DNA of 64,000 nucleotides, taken from positions 62,001-126,000 of the forward strand of contig NZ_LGEA01000093.1 of assembly GCF_001280065.1 (NCBI RefSeq), read 5' to 3'. Source of the stretch: Streptomyces sp. NRRL B-1140 (GTDB lineage Bacteria > Actinomycetota > Actinomycetes > Streptomycetales > Streptomycetaceae). The position numbers and the translations under genes are program-made. Under the pieces are notes generated by a model. It ran no database searches. It worked only from the letters and a program-made list of their open reading frames with translations, and was not told the origin of the DNA. This document shows, piece after piece, positions 51,904 through 61,279 of the stretch (its first letter is position 1; each line of letters starts with the position of its first letter).

Positions 51904-53304
51904 GTGACGTCCCGTATCCCGCGCGACTCCAGGCTTCGACTCGTCCGCCCGCGACCCCTGGCCGCCGCCCCTCCAGCGATGAACCAGCGGCGCTCGCGCC
52001 GCCCCGCGCCGCGCCCCCCGGAGGGCACCCCGGCACCGGCGGAGCTGGCCAGAATGGCTCGCTCAGGCCTTGCCGGCGCGGCCCGCGTCGCCCGCTGGGC
52101 GGACGCCGCGCTCGGCCCCGGCCGGGACAGCGCCACCGACGACGGCAAAGCCACCCTCTCCGACGCGACCGCCGAACGGGCCGCCCGCGATCTGGGCCTG
52201 ACCGCGGCTCAGGTCAGAGCCGACTGGGACACAGCGCGTCTCGCCGGCCTCGTCGAGGTGCACGGCGACAGCGCCCGCCCCGGGTGGCGGCTGCGCGCCT
52301 GGAACCGCGACGACAGTGCCGTGCTGCGCGGCTGGGTCGCGCTCTTCGACGCCTGGTCGCTCGCCCACCCCGAGCCGGCCCGGCACGAGCCCGCCGCCGT
52401 CGCCGAGGTCGTCTCGGCCATGCCGCAGGCGCTCTCCTTCCTCCAGCTGTCCGCCGGGCCCGTCCCCGTGGAGCAGCTCCTGGACCTGCTGGAGCAGCGG
52501 GTCACCGAGCTGCGGACCGCCCGCTGCGAGATCCCCTACGGCCCCCAGCCCGAGCCGCAGGCCGAACCGGAGCACACCGACGCCCCGCTCGCCCCGCTGC
52601 TCGACTGGGCCCTGCGCGCCCTCGCCTCCGTCGGCGCCCTCACCTACGGCGACGGCCAGGCCACCCTCACCCCGCTCGGCAGCTGGGCCGTCTGGGTCAA
52701 ACTGGAGCAGATCTGCGTCGCCGCGCAGAGCCCCGCCGGGAACATCGAGCAGGCCGCCGAGGACATGCTCCGCGGCTGCGCCCAGCTGCGCCCGAACGCG
52801 GCGCGCGCCGAGTACCGCGCCTGGCTCGCCGCCCGCCCGGTCGGCAGCGCCGTCACCGAACTCCTCGATGCCGCCCGCGGTGAGGACGCCCTGCTGCGCG
52901 GCCTCGCCTTCGAGGCGCTGCGCGTGGTCGGCGCCCCCGCCGAGCCGGACGTCCGCGGCGCGCTGGACGAGCCCACGCTCAGGCCGTACGCGCTGCTGTG
53001 GCTGGCCGAGCACGACGGCGCCGACCCCGAGGACGCCCACGAGGTCCTCACCCGCGAGGAGGCCACATGGCTGTGGGTGGACACCGCCGCCGCCGTCGCC
53101 GACCACGGTGAGGCGCCGCTGCTGGTGCGCCACCTGGAGTCGGCGGTGCAGCCGACCGTGCCGAGGCTCCTGGACGAGGTACGCGCCGTGGGGCACCCGC
53201 GCACCGTGCAGGTGCTGGTCGCCCTCGCCGCCGCACACCCCGACCCGGCCCTGGCCAAGGCGGTCCGCCGGGCCGCCTTCCAGGTGCACACCGGCGGCGG
53301 CTAG
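51904..53304 (+). CDS. Conserved-looking protein of unknown function
   Basis: A 466-residue soluble protein I cannot assign. After a basic Pro-rich N terminus (about 1-45), an alpha-helical body follows. The segment LSDATAERAARDLGLTAAQVRADWDTARLAGLV could be a winged-helix-like fold, and LLDWALRALASVGALTYGD TLTPLG another. The last third (LLRGLAFEALRVVGAP, LRPYALLWLAEHDG, HPRTVQVLVALAAAHPDPALAKAVRRAAF) reads like HEAT-type helical repeats. I start at the GTG at 51904 with GGAAG upstream; an ATG at 51979 has no ribosome site. Confidence 0.65.
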   Translation: MTSRIPRDSRLRLVRPRPLAAAPPAMNQRRSRRPAPRPPEGTPAPAELARMARSGLAGAARVARWADAALGPGRDSATDDGKATLSDATAERAARDLGLTAAQVRADWDTARLAGLVEVHGDSARPGWRLRAWNRDDSAVLRGWVALFDAWSLAHPEPARHEPAAVAEVVSAMPQALSFLQLSAGPVPVEQLLDLLEQRVTELRTARCEIPYGPQPEPQAEPEHTDAPLAPLLDWALRALASVGALTYGDGQATLTPLGSWAVWVKLEQICVAAQSPAGNIEQAAEDMLRGCAQLRPNAARAEYRAWLAARPVGSAVTELLDAARGEDALLRGLAFEALRVVGAPAEPDVRGALDEPTLRPYALLWLAEHDGADPEDAHEVLTREEATWLWVDTAAAVADHGEAPLLVRHLESAVQPTVPRLLDEVRAVGHPRTVQVLVALAAAHPDPALAKAVRRAAFQVHTGGG

Positions 53305-53335
53305 AGGAGCCGGGGCAGCGGGAGGCAGCGGGACG

Positions 53336-53752
53336 TCAGCCCGTCGTGATCTCCGGCGCGTACGTCCCGAAGCTCCACACATTGCCCTCGAGGTCGCGGG
53401 CCATGTAGTCCCGCGAACCGTAGTCCTGGTCCGTCGGGGGCATCAGCACCTCCACGCCGTGCTCCACGGCGTGGCGGTGATGCCCGTCGACGTCGTCCAC
53501 CACCACGTACACCCCCGTGGTGCCCGCGTTCTTCATCGCCGTGTCGAACAGGCCGCCCCGGCCCTTGCTGCCGACCATCACCGCGCCGTGGCCCTGCGCC
53601 AGCTCGGCGTGCAGCACCGAGCCGTCCTCGCCCTCGTACACCGACAGCTCCGTGAAGCCGAAGGCCTCCGTGAGCTGCCGGATCGCCGCCTTGGCGTCCG
53701 CGTACAACAGCGTCGGGTAGACGCTGGGACGCCCGCCGGACGTGCCTGCCAT
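53336..53752 (-). CDS. VOC family protein (glyoxalase/bleomycin-resistance fold)
   Basis: A 138-residue member of the vicinal oxygen chelate superfamily. SVYPTLLYADAKAAIRQLTEAFGF, AELAQGHGAVMVGS and YMARDLEGNVWSFGTY are typical; the last carries the usual GNxW element. Function could be binding, isomerisation or dioxygenation. GAGGAGGTG precedes the ATG at 53752. Confidence 0.85.
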   Translation of the reverse strand: MAGTSGGRPSVYPTLLYADAKAAIRQLTEAFGFTELSVYEGEDGSVLHAELAQGHGAVMVGSKGRGGLFDTAMKNAGTTGVYVVVDDVDGHHRHAVEHGVEVLMPPTDQDYGSRDYMARDLEGNVWSFGTYAPEITTG

Positions 53753-53893
53753 GGCGATCACCTCCTCGTGTCTCGCGGGGCTCTCGCCCTCAGTGTTCCA
53801 CCGGCCCCCGGCGACGGCCCCGCGTCCGGCCGCCGGTGATCGAACACCCGCACACAGAAAAAGTGGTTGCACGCCCCCGTTAGACTGTCCCCC

Positions 53894-53917
53894 ATGGCCA
53901 TTCTCCTCGCGCATTAG
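53894..53917 (+). CDS. Seven-codon leader ORF MAILLAH upstream of the ABC-F gene
   Basis: ATG at 53894 to TAG at 53917 encodes MAILLAH. The -10-like TAGACT (53881-53886) ends seven bases before the ATG, so the transcript may start at the ATG itself and be leaderless. A GC hairpin begins three bases after the stop, and the ABC-F start follows 109 bases later. Short leaders of this kind control many ABC-F genes by ribosome stalling. I infer the same here; the peptide is not one I know. Confidence 0.55.
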   Translation: MAILLAH

Positions 53918-53919
53918 AC

Positions 53920-53935
53920 GGCGGGAACGCCCGCC
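53920..53935 (+). promoter_or_regulatory. Hairpin GGCGGG-AACG-CCCGCC after the leader ORF
   Basis: A perfect 6-base stem with a tetraloop. The left arm could alternatively pair with the second CCCGCC nearby (about 53941-53946), so two exclusive structures are possible, as expected of an attenuator. Confidence 0.45.
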
Positions 53936-54026
53936 CGTCGCCCGCCACCGCCCTTCCAACGGCGCGCTACGTGCGGCACCCCCTGATTCGTCCATCCCGC
54001 CCCCGTATCCGCCCTGGAGTCTGTCC

Positions 54027-55625
<1,599 letters not shown>

Positions 55626-55938
55626 GCGGCAGCGGCGCTTGATCGAATGCGTGATCAACGGCGTATGGATCATTCGGCCCAACGGTGATCCATCATCTGT
55701 GTGAGATCTCCTCGTACCGAGGTGTGTCCTACATCGATTTCGCGGCCGAGCCCCCGATTCTTCCGGGCTCGACCGCGCCGCCTTTCTGACCTGGCCTTTT
55801 CCTCCACCATCCGTTCGGCCGTACGGACAGCACTCATCGGAATTCCGCATTCCGCATGTGGGGAGGTGCTCCCGTCGTCACAACCTTGTCTCACGGACCT
55901 TGCCGAATGGGTGGCCAGGAAGGCCCGGAGGGGTGATC
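55626..55938. promoter_or_regulatory. Gene-free region before gbn with clustered GATC sites
   Basis: No gene is visible. GATC occurs at 55641, 55653, 55668, 55687 and 55705, five times in 68 bases, and again at 55935 next to the first possible start of gbn. The copies at 55668 and 55935 read GATCAT, matching the reported Gbn site GATC followed by A or T and then T. The region is less GC-rich than its surroundings. I propose autoregulation. Confidence 0.6.
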
Positions 55939-55977
55939 ATGAGGAGACCAGAGCGCACTTCCCATGAGGAGGCACGG

Positions 55978-56196
55978 GTGGCCGAGACTCTGAAGAAGGG
56001 CAGCCGGGTGACCGGCGCCGCGCGCGACAAGCTCGCGGCAGACCTGAAGAAGAAGTACGACGCCGGTGCGAGCATCCGGGCGTTGGCCGAGGAAACCGGC
56101 CGCTCGTATGGCTTTGTGCACCGCATGCTCAGTGAGTCGGGCGTCACGCTGCGAGGGCGTGGCGGGGCGACCCGGGGCAAAAAGGCCACGGCCTGA
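55978..56196 (+). CDS. gbn: GATC-binding nucleoid-associated protein Gbn
   Basis: A 72-residue basic protein with a single helix-turn-helix (IRALAEETGRSYGFVHRMLSE) and Lys/Arg-rich ends. It matches SCO1839 of S. coelicolor, described as Gbn, a small actinobacterial nucleoid protein that binds GATC-containing sites and affects development and antibiotic production. The GTG at 55978 has GAGGAGG six bases upstream. An in-frame ATG at 55939, also with a ribosome site, would add 13 residues. A hairpin follows. Confidence 0.88.
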   Translation: MAETLKKGSRVTGAARDKLAADLKKKYDAGASIRALAEETGRSYGFVHRMLSESGVTLRGRGGATRGKKATA

Positions 56197-56198
56197 CC

Positions 56199-56234
56199 CC
56201 GGGTGGCCCCTCGGCTTCGATGGTGGCCACCCGG
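56199..56234 (+). terminator. Hairpin after gbn
   Basis: Perfect 10-base arms (56199-56208 and 56225-56234) with a 16-base loop, starting three bases past the gbn stop. Confidence 0.55.
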
Positions 56235-56303
56235 TCGGTCGACTGATCGGCCGGGTGGTTACTGTGCAGTCACTTAGCTGACCGCACACATCGGAGGCGT
56301 TCC

Positions 56304-57107
56304 ATGGCTTCGCCCGACAAGGACCTCGTTCCCGTACTCGACAAGGACGGCGTACGGCTCACCGTCGACGACGCGATCGCCACGGTGACGCTGACCAACC
56401 CGGACAAGCGCAACGCGCAGAGCCCCGCTCTGTGGCGGGCATTGACCGAGGCCGGGCGGCAGTTGCCGGGCTCCGTCCGCGTCGTGGTGCTGCGGGCCGA
56501 GGGCAAGTCCTTCTCGGCCGGACTCGACCGACAGGCGTTCACGCCCGAGGGCTTCGACGGCGAACCGTCGTTCATCGACCTCGCACGCGGCGCCGACGCC
56601 GAGTTGGACGCGACCATCGCCGAATACCAGGAGGCGTTCACCTGGTGGCGGCGCAGCGACATCGTCTCCGTCGCCGCTGTCCAGGGACATGCCATCGGGG
56701 CGGGCTTCCAGCTCGCCCTCGCCTGCGACCTGCGCGTCGTCGCCGACGACGTGCAGTTCGCCATGCGCGAGACCAGCCTCGGACTCGTGCCCGACCTGAC
56801 GGGCACGCACCCGCTGGTGGGACTCGTCGGATACGCCCGCGCGCTGGAGATCTGCGTGACCGGGCGCTTCGTCACGGCCGAGGAGGCCGTGAACACCGGT
56901 CTGGCCAGCCTTGCCGTGCCCGCCGGCCAGCTGGACGACACGGTCCGCGACCTCGTCTCGGCCGTGCTCGCCGCGCCCCGCGACGCGGTCATCGAGACCA
57001 AGGCCCTGCTGCGCGGCGCCCAGGACCGCACCTTCGAGGAGCAGCGCGCGGCCGAGCGCCAGTCCCAGGCCCGCAGGCTGCGGGACCTCGCGGGCATCGA
57101 GGACTGA
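56304..57107 (+). CDS. Enoyl-CoA hydratase/isomerase family protein
   Basis: A 267-residue crotonase-fold protein. The oxyanion-hole segments are RAEGKSFSAGLD and AVQGHAIGAGFQLALACDLRV; RETSLGLVPDLTGTHPLVGLVG covers the active-site region, and EICVTGRFVTAEEAVNTGL is also typical. Such enzymes hydrate or isomerise acyl-CoA esters; the position where hydratases carry a second Glu reads Asp or Leu here, so the exact reaction is open. GGAGG precedes the ATG. Confidence 0.85.
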   Translation: MASPDKDLVPVLDKDGVRLTVDDAIATVTLTNPDKRNAQSPALWRALTEAGRQLPGSVRVVVLRAEGKSFSAGLDRQAFTPEGFDGEPSFIDLARGADAELDATIAEYQEAFTWWRRSDIVSVAAVQGHAIGAGFQLALACDLRVVADDVQFAMRETSLGLVPDLTGTHPLVGLVGYARALEICVTGRFVTAEEAVNTGLASLAVPAGQLDDTVRDLVSAVLAAPRDAVIETKALLRGAQDRTFEEQRAAERQSQARRLRDLAGIED

Positions 57108-57131
57108 GCCCGCCGAACGCGACCCGAGCCG

Positions 57132-57162
57132 CCGCCTTGGCGCCCGCGAGGCGCCACGGCGG
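57132..57162 (+). terminator. Terminator after the enoyl-CoA hydratase gene
   Basis: 13-base arms (57132-57144 and 57150-57162) with one mismatch and a 5-base loop, 25 bases past the stop. Confidence 0.7.
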
Positions 57163-57163
57163 G

Positions 57164-57235
57164 GCCTGAAACGCGGTCGGCCGAATCGCGCTCGCATCGG
57201 CGCGGCACGGCCGGGTGGGAGCCTGAAACGCGGTC
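57164..57235. repeat. Short duplication of the 3' end of the P10-like gene
   Basis: The 15-mer GCCTGAAACGCGGTC occurs at 57164-57178 and 57221-57235, followed in both by closely similar sequence (GGCCGAATCGCGCTC against AGCCGATCGCGCTC). The second copy runs into the stop end of the 57234-57956 gene; the first is intergenic. Confidence 0.7.
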
Positions 57236-57956
57236 AGCCGATCGCGCTCACCACGACCGCCACCGTCGGGTGATCCGACAGCGTCCGCCTGACCATCGTC
57301 CGGACCTCGCGGGCCACGTCCCGGGTCCGCCGGTCCGAGCCCACCGCCAACTCCAGCCGCACATGGCGGTGGGGCAGCGCTGCACCCTCGGGGAACAGCA
57401 GCTCGATGTGCACCGGGTGGCCCAGCGTGCCGGTCAGATGGAGCACACCCGGGACGCCGAGCGCGGCGGCGGCCGCCCGGGCCTCGTCGGAGCCCTTGGC
57501 CTGCGCGGCGACCGGCAGTTCGGGAGAGCCCGGGGTGCGCTCCGCAGGCCCCTCCTCGCCCTCGTCCAGCAGCCCCGTCACCCGCAGGTCCACCTCGGTC
57601 ACCGTCAGGCCCAGCCGCTGTTCCGCCGCGGTCGCCAGCGTCTCCCGCAGCAGGGTCGCCGTCGCCGGCAGGGGCTGCGAGGCCGTCGCGCCGAACTCCG
57701 CCGTCACCCGCATCGGCCCGGGCGGCAGCGCACTCGGCGGAGCCGGTACGGCCGGCTCGGCGGTGTCCGCCGTGTCGGCGACCGCGATCCGGAGCATGCC
57801 GAGGCGCACACCCGGCGCGTCCCACGCCGCACGCCTCAGCACCTCCTCCGCGGCCCGCTCCGCGATCCACGCGCCGTCGCGCGCGTCACCCAACGGCAGA
57901 AGCCTGCCGATTCCCAGCTGATGTCTCACTACCTGCGCCCATCGGTCGGCCGTCAT
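57234..57956 (-). CDS. Protein annotated elsewhere as 'nucleopolyhedrovirus P10 family'; Asp23-module neighbour
   Basis: A 240-residue protein that I recall being labelled P10-like in Streptomyces annotations; that name gives no function. The C-terminal half (PHRHVRLELAVGSDRRTRDVAREVRTMVRRTL, then VAVVVSAIG) and the middle segment (TVTEVDLRVTGLL) read like Asp23/Gls24 strands and helices, and the gene is divergent from an Asp23 cluster. I therefore suspect a degenerate member of that system. The start is ATG at 57956. Confidence 0.6.
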   Translation of the reverse strand: MTADRWAQVVRHQLGIGRLLPLGDARDGAWIAERAAEEVLRRAAWDAPGVRLGMLRIAVADTADTAEPAVPAPPSALPPGPMRVTAEFGATASQPLPATATLLRETLATAAEQRLGLTVTEVDLRVTGLLDEGEEGPAERTPGSPELPVAAQAKGSDEARAAAAALGVPGVLHLTGTLGHPVHIELLFPEGAALPHRHVRLELAVGSDRRTRDVAREVRTMVRRTLSDHPTVAVVVSAIG

Positions 57957-57990
57957 TACACCAGCCTGCCGCATCAGAGGCGCGCTCCCG

Positions 57991-58006
57991 CGTAACCGTG
58001 CTTACG
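57991..58006. promoter_or_regulatory. Inverted repeat CGTAA-N6-TTACG between divergent genes
   Basis: Perfect 5-base arms in the 86-base space between the P10-like gene and the Asp23 operon. It may be a shared operator or part of a promoter (TTACGGT resembles a -10). Confidence 0.35.
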
Positions 58007-58042
58007 GTGGTCCAAGGACGACGACCGAAGGGACGTACGGCG

Positions 58043-58516
58043 ATGACTGACACGACCGAGACCCGGGGCGGGGAGTCCGACACGCCGGCGGCACGCAGGA
58101 GCCCGCTGGTCAAGCGCGAGGGGGGAGACCCGGGCTCCCGGGGCCGGACGACCATCGCGGACGGCGTCGTGGAGAAGATCGCCGGGCTGGCCGCACGTGA
58201 CGTCGACGGCGTGCACGCCATGGGCAGCGGCATGTCCCGGACCTTCGGTGCCGTGCGCGACCGGGTGCCCGGCGGCGCCAAGTCGGTGACGCGCGGGGTG
58301 AAGGCCGAGGTCGGTGAGGTACAGGCCGCCCTCGACCTGGAGATCGTCGTGGAGTACGGCGTGTCGATCGCCGACGTGGCGCGGGGCGTACGGGAGAACG
58401 TCATCACCGCCGTCGAGCGGATGACCGGCCTCGAAGTCGTCGAGGTCAACATCGCGGTGAGCGATGTGAAGCTGCCGGACGAGGAGGAAGAGGAACCGGA
58501 GCGCCGGATCCAGTGA
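58043..58516 (+). CDS. Asp23/Gls24 family envelope stress response protein
   Basis: A 157-residue Asp23-domain protein. TIADGVVEKIAGLAARDVDGVHAMG starts the domain; EIVVEYGVSIADVARGVRENVITAVERMTGLEVVEVNIAVSDV is its core. The C terminus is acidic (EEEEEEPE pattern). In Firmicutes Asp23 is held at the membrane by AmaP, and an AmaP-like gene closes this operon. AAGGGA precedes the ATG at 58043. First gene of a five-gene block. Confidence 0.88.
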   Translation: MTDTTETRGGESDTPAARRSPLVKREGGDPGSRGRTTIADGVVEKIAGLAARDVDGVHAMGSGMSRTFGAVRDRVPGGAKSVTRGVKAEVGEVQAALDLEIVVEYGVSIADVARGVRENVITAVERMTGLEVVEVNIAVSDVKLPDEEEEEPERRIQ

Positions 58517-58562
58517 GGCACGGGCCATCGGACAACACAGCGGCTGAGGAGCTGAGGAGCGC

Positions 58563-58745
58563 ATGAGCATGGCCGTGGTCGGCATGATCGCCGGCATGGC
58601 GCTGGCCTTCGCCGGATATTTCGGCGGATTCGGTGCCTTCGTGCTGGTGGCGGCGCTGGGCGCCGTCGGCTTCGTCGTCGGCCGGTTCCTGGACGGGGAC
58701 ATGGACTTCGGCGACTTCTTCCGTGTCCGTGAACGGCGGCGGTGA
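58563..58745 (+). CDS. Small membrane protein (DUF2273-like)
   Basis: A 60-residue protein made of two closely spaced membrane segments (VGMIAGMALAFAGYFGGF and AFVLVAALGAVGFVVGRFL) and a charged tail (DGDMDFGDFFRVRERRR). Its position between two Asp23 genes and the size match the small DUF2273 proteins of Asp23/AmaP loci. Its stop overlaps the next GTG (GTGA). Confidence 0.75.
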   Translation: MSMAVVGMIAGMALAFAGYFGGFGAFVLVAALGAVGFVVGRFLDGDMDFGDFFRVRERRR

Positions 58746-59125
58746 CGCCCGTGAGTACGGGGGCCGGTGAGCTCGACAGACCCCTGAGCGTCGTCCCGCC
58801 GGGCGAGCGCGGCGGAACGCGGATCGCCGACCGGGTCGTCGCGAAGATCGCCTCGCAGGCGGCACGCGAGGCCGTCGGCACCCTGCCGCCCGGCGCCGGC
58901 CGGCCCTCCGCGTCCGTCGTCGTCCACCACGACGTCGCCCACGTCCGGGTCCACGTGGAACTCGACTACCCCAGCGACATCGGCGCCCGCTGCCGCACGG
59001 TGCGCCGCCATGTGGTCGAGCGGGTGGGAGACCTGGTGGGCATGCAGGTGCCGGAGGTCGTCGTCCAGGTGGAGCGGCTGCACCTGGCCGCCGGGTCCGG
59101 CGGGGCACAGGGGAGGACGCGATGA
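58742..59125 (+). CDS. Second Asp23/Gls24 family protein
   Basis: A 127-residue Asp23-like protein: RIADRVVAKIASQAAREAVG begins the domain, and HVRVHVELDYPSDIGARCRTVRRHVVERVGDLVGMQVPEVVVQVERLHL is the core. Shorter and more divergent than the first copy. Its GTG overlaps the previous stop and its stop overlaps the next ATG, so translation is coupled on both sides. Confidence 0.85.
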   Translation: MTPVSTGAGELDRPLSVVPPGERGGTRIADRVVAKIASQAAREAVGTLPPGAGRPSASVVVHHDVAHVRVHVELDYPSDIGARCRTVRRHVVERVGDLVGMQVPEVVVQVERLHLAAGSGGAQGRTR

Positions 59126-59832
59126 GCGAACCCCAGGGCGCACAGCCGCCCGAGGGCACCACACAGCGCCTGCCCGTCCTCGACGAGCACGGGACGAACG
59201 GGCAGGAGACGAGGAAAGGCGACGGACCCGACCGGTCCGACGCCTCGGACGCCCACGAGCCACCGCCCGGATCCGGGGCCGACGGCGGCCGCGAGGGCCG
59301 CTTCTGGTCGGCGCGCCGCGTCCCCGCGAGCATCGTCGCCCTGCTGCTCGTGGGTCTGACCGGGCTCTTCCTCTACGACATCGTCTCCGTGCGCGCCGGC
59401 CGGCCCGGCATGTACTGGCGACGGGAACTGGCGGAGCAACTCGCCGAACGGCCCCTCGACGACACCTGGGTGCTCGTCGGCGCCGGGGTCGCCGCCGTCC
59501 TGGGTCTCTGGCTGCTGATCCTGGCGGCCACACCCGGCCTGCGGGACGTCCTCCCGATGCGGCGCACCCACACCGAGGTCCGTGCCGGACTGCACCGGGA
59601 CGCCGCCGCCACCGCGCTGCGGGACCGGGCCATGGAGGTGGCCGGCGTGCAGTCGGCACGGGTACGGGTCCGCCGGCGGCGGGCCGACGTGCGCGCCACG
59701 GCCCACTTCCGGGAAGTGGACGACGTGAAGACCGATCTGGACGGCGTGCTCGCCGACGCGGTCGGGGGACTGGGGCTGTCCCGGCCGCCCGCGCTGTCGG
59801 TGCGCGTCCGGCGGCCCGGCCGGAAGGGGTGA
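59122..59832 (+). CDS. DUF6286-type membrane protein with Asp23-like C-terminal domain
   Basis: A 236-residue protein. The first 70 residues are disordered and charged (Pro, Gly, Asp rich). Two membrane segments follow (ASIVALLLVGLTGLFLYDI and WVLVGAGVAAVLGLWLLILAA). The C-terminal part (AAATALRDRAMEVAGVQSARVRVRRRRADVRATA) has the alternating pattern of Asp23/AmaP domains and would face the cytosol. ATG overlaps the previous stop. Confidence 0.75.
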   Translation: MSEPQGAQPPEGTTQRLPVLDEHGTNGQETRKGDGPDRSDASDAHEPPPGSGADGGREGRFWSARRVPASIVALLLVGLTGLFLYDIVSVRAGRPGMYWRRELAEQLAERPLDDTWVLVGAGVAAVLGLWLLILAATPGLRDVLPMRRTHTEVRAGLHRDAAATALRDRAMEVAGVQSARVRVRRRRADVRATAHFREVDDVKTDLDGVLADAVGGLGLSRPPALSVRVRRPGRKG

Positions 59833-59838
59833 GCGAAG

Positions 59839-60417
59839 GTGCTCAGGATCGTCAACCGTGTGTTCCTCGGCCTGGTGGGCCTGATCCTGCTGGTGCTCGG
59901 CGGCTCCGTCCTGGCCGTCGGCCTGGGCGCGCCGGTGCCCTCGTGGTGGATCCACGACAGCAAGCACGACGTGCTGCTGAGCGACGCCGAGCGCACCCGC
60001 TGGAGTGACGAGGGCTGGTGGTGGCCGGTGGTGATCGCCGCTCTCGCCGTCCTGTTGCTGCTCGCCCTGTGGTGGCTCGTCGCGGTCCTGCGCCGGCGCC
60101 GCCTCGCCGAGGTGCTCGTCGACACCGGTGACGGCGACGGCGCGCTGCTGCGGGGCAGGGCCCTGGAGGACGTCCTCACCCAGGAGGCGGCCCACGTCGA
60201 CGGTGTGGACGCGGCGCACGCCCGCCTGAGGGGCCGCCGCAGCACGCCGGAGGCCCACGTACGTCTCGCACTGGAGCCGCACGTGGACCCGGGGACGGCC
60301 TTGACCGACTTCACGACCGGCGCCCTGGCCCACGCGAAGACATCGGCGGGTCTCGGGTCCCTTCCGGCGGAGGTACGCCTACGGGGCGTCAAGCACGGCG
60401 CGGAGAGAGTGAATTGA
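59839..60417 (+). CDS. AmaP-like alkaline shock response membrane anchor protein
   Basis: A 192-residue protein with two N-terminal membrane segments (VFLGLVGLILLVLGGSVLAVGL and VVIAALAVLLLLALWWLVAVL) and a cytosolic domain (LRGRALEDVLTQEAAHVDGVDAAHARLRG, HVRLALEPHVDPG). This is the layout of AmaP, which anchors Asp23 oligomers. GTG start at 59839, six bases after the previous stop. It closes the module. Confidence 0.8.
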   Translation: MLRIVNRVFLGLVGLILLVLGGSVLAVGLGAPVPSWWIHDSKHDVLLSDAERTRWSDEGWWWPVVIAALAVLLLLALWWLVAVLRRRRLAEVLVDTGDGDGALLRGRALEDVLTQEAAHVDGVDAAHARLRGRRSTPEAHVRLALEPHVDPGTALTDFTTGALAHAKTSAGLGSLPAEVRLRGVKHGAERVN

Positions 60418-60518
60418 CGACGCACTCCCGGGGCGCGCCGCGAGGGGCGCGGGGCTGACCGAGGTGCCGCTCCACACGCGTGGGCGCGGGCGGCCCCGTG
60501 ACGCGCGGGCGGCAATGG

Positions 60519-61274
60519 TCAGAACCCGTGGCGTGCGCCCCCGTCGACGGGCACCATCACACCGGTCAGGTAGGAAGCGGCCGGCGACAGCAAGAACGCC
60601 GCCACCCGCCCGAACTCCTCCGGGGTCCCGTACCGCCGCAGCGGAATCCGCGACTCCGACGCGGCCCGGGTCGCTTCGGGGTCCGCCGACAGCGCGTCCA
60701 GCTGCCGTACCCGGTCGGTGTCGATGCGCCCGGGCAGGACACCGACCACGCGGATGCCCCGTGGCCCCAGTTCGTCGGACAGCGACTTGGCGAATCCCGC
60801 GAGTCCCGGCCGCAGCCCGTTGGAGATGGTCAGCCCCGGGATCGGTTCGTACACGGACCCGGACAGCACGAACCCGATGACGCCCCCGGCCTCCATCTCG
60901 GCGGCCGCGGCGCGGGCCAGCCGTACCGCACCGAGGAACACGGACTCGAACGCCGTCTGCCACTGCTCGTCCGTGTTGTCCGCGACGAACCCGGCCGGCG
61001 GCCCGCCCACGCTGACGAGGACACCGTTGAAACGGCCGAAGTGCTCCCGGGCGGCCCCGATCAGCCGGGCCGCCGCCTCCGGGTCGGCGTTGTCGACGGC
61101 CACCCCGACCGCGTTCGGTCCCAGCTCGGCCGCCGCCTCGGCGACACTCTTCTCGTCACGCCCCGAGACGACCACCTTCGCCCCGTCCGCGACGAGCTCG
61201 CGCGCGGTGGCGTTGCCGAGGCCACGGGTGGCCCCGGTGACGACGTACACCCGGTCCTTCAGTCCAAGATCCAT
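60519..61274 (-). CDS. SDR family oxidoreductase with altered active site
   Basis: A 251-residue Rossmann-fold protein. The cofactor motif TGATRGLG and the VDNADPEAAARL and VLVSVGGPPAGF segments fit the classical short-chain dehydrogenases. The region that normally carries YxxxK reads LTISNGLRPGLAGFAKSL, with Asn and Arg in place of Tyr and Lys. Reductase activity is therefore doubtful or uses another mechanism. It lies next to the GH15 gene, five bases after that gene's stop codon on the complementary order, and is probably co-transcribed. Confidence 0.83.
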   Translation of the reverse strand: MDLGLKDRVYVVTGATRGLGNATARELVADGAKVVVSGRDEKSVAEAAAELGPNAVGVAVDNADPEAAARLIGAAREHFGRFNGVLVSVGGPPAGFVADNTDEQWQTAFESVFLGAVRLARAAAAEMEAGGVIGFVLSGSVYEPIPGLTISNGLRPGLAGFAKSLSDELGPRGIRVVGVLPGRIDTDRVRQLDALSADPEATRAASESRIPLRRYGTPEEFGRVAAFLLSPAASYLTGVMVPVDGGARHGF

Positions 61275-61279
61275 GGTCC

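Noticed and set aside
53867..53872. TTGCAC as the -35 of the ABC-F leader promoter
   Set aside because: It is only 8 bases from the -10-like TAGACT, too close for a sigma-70 promoter.
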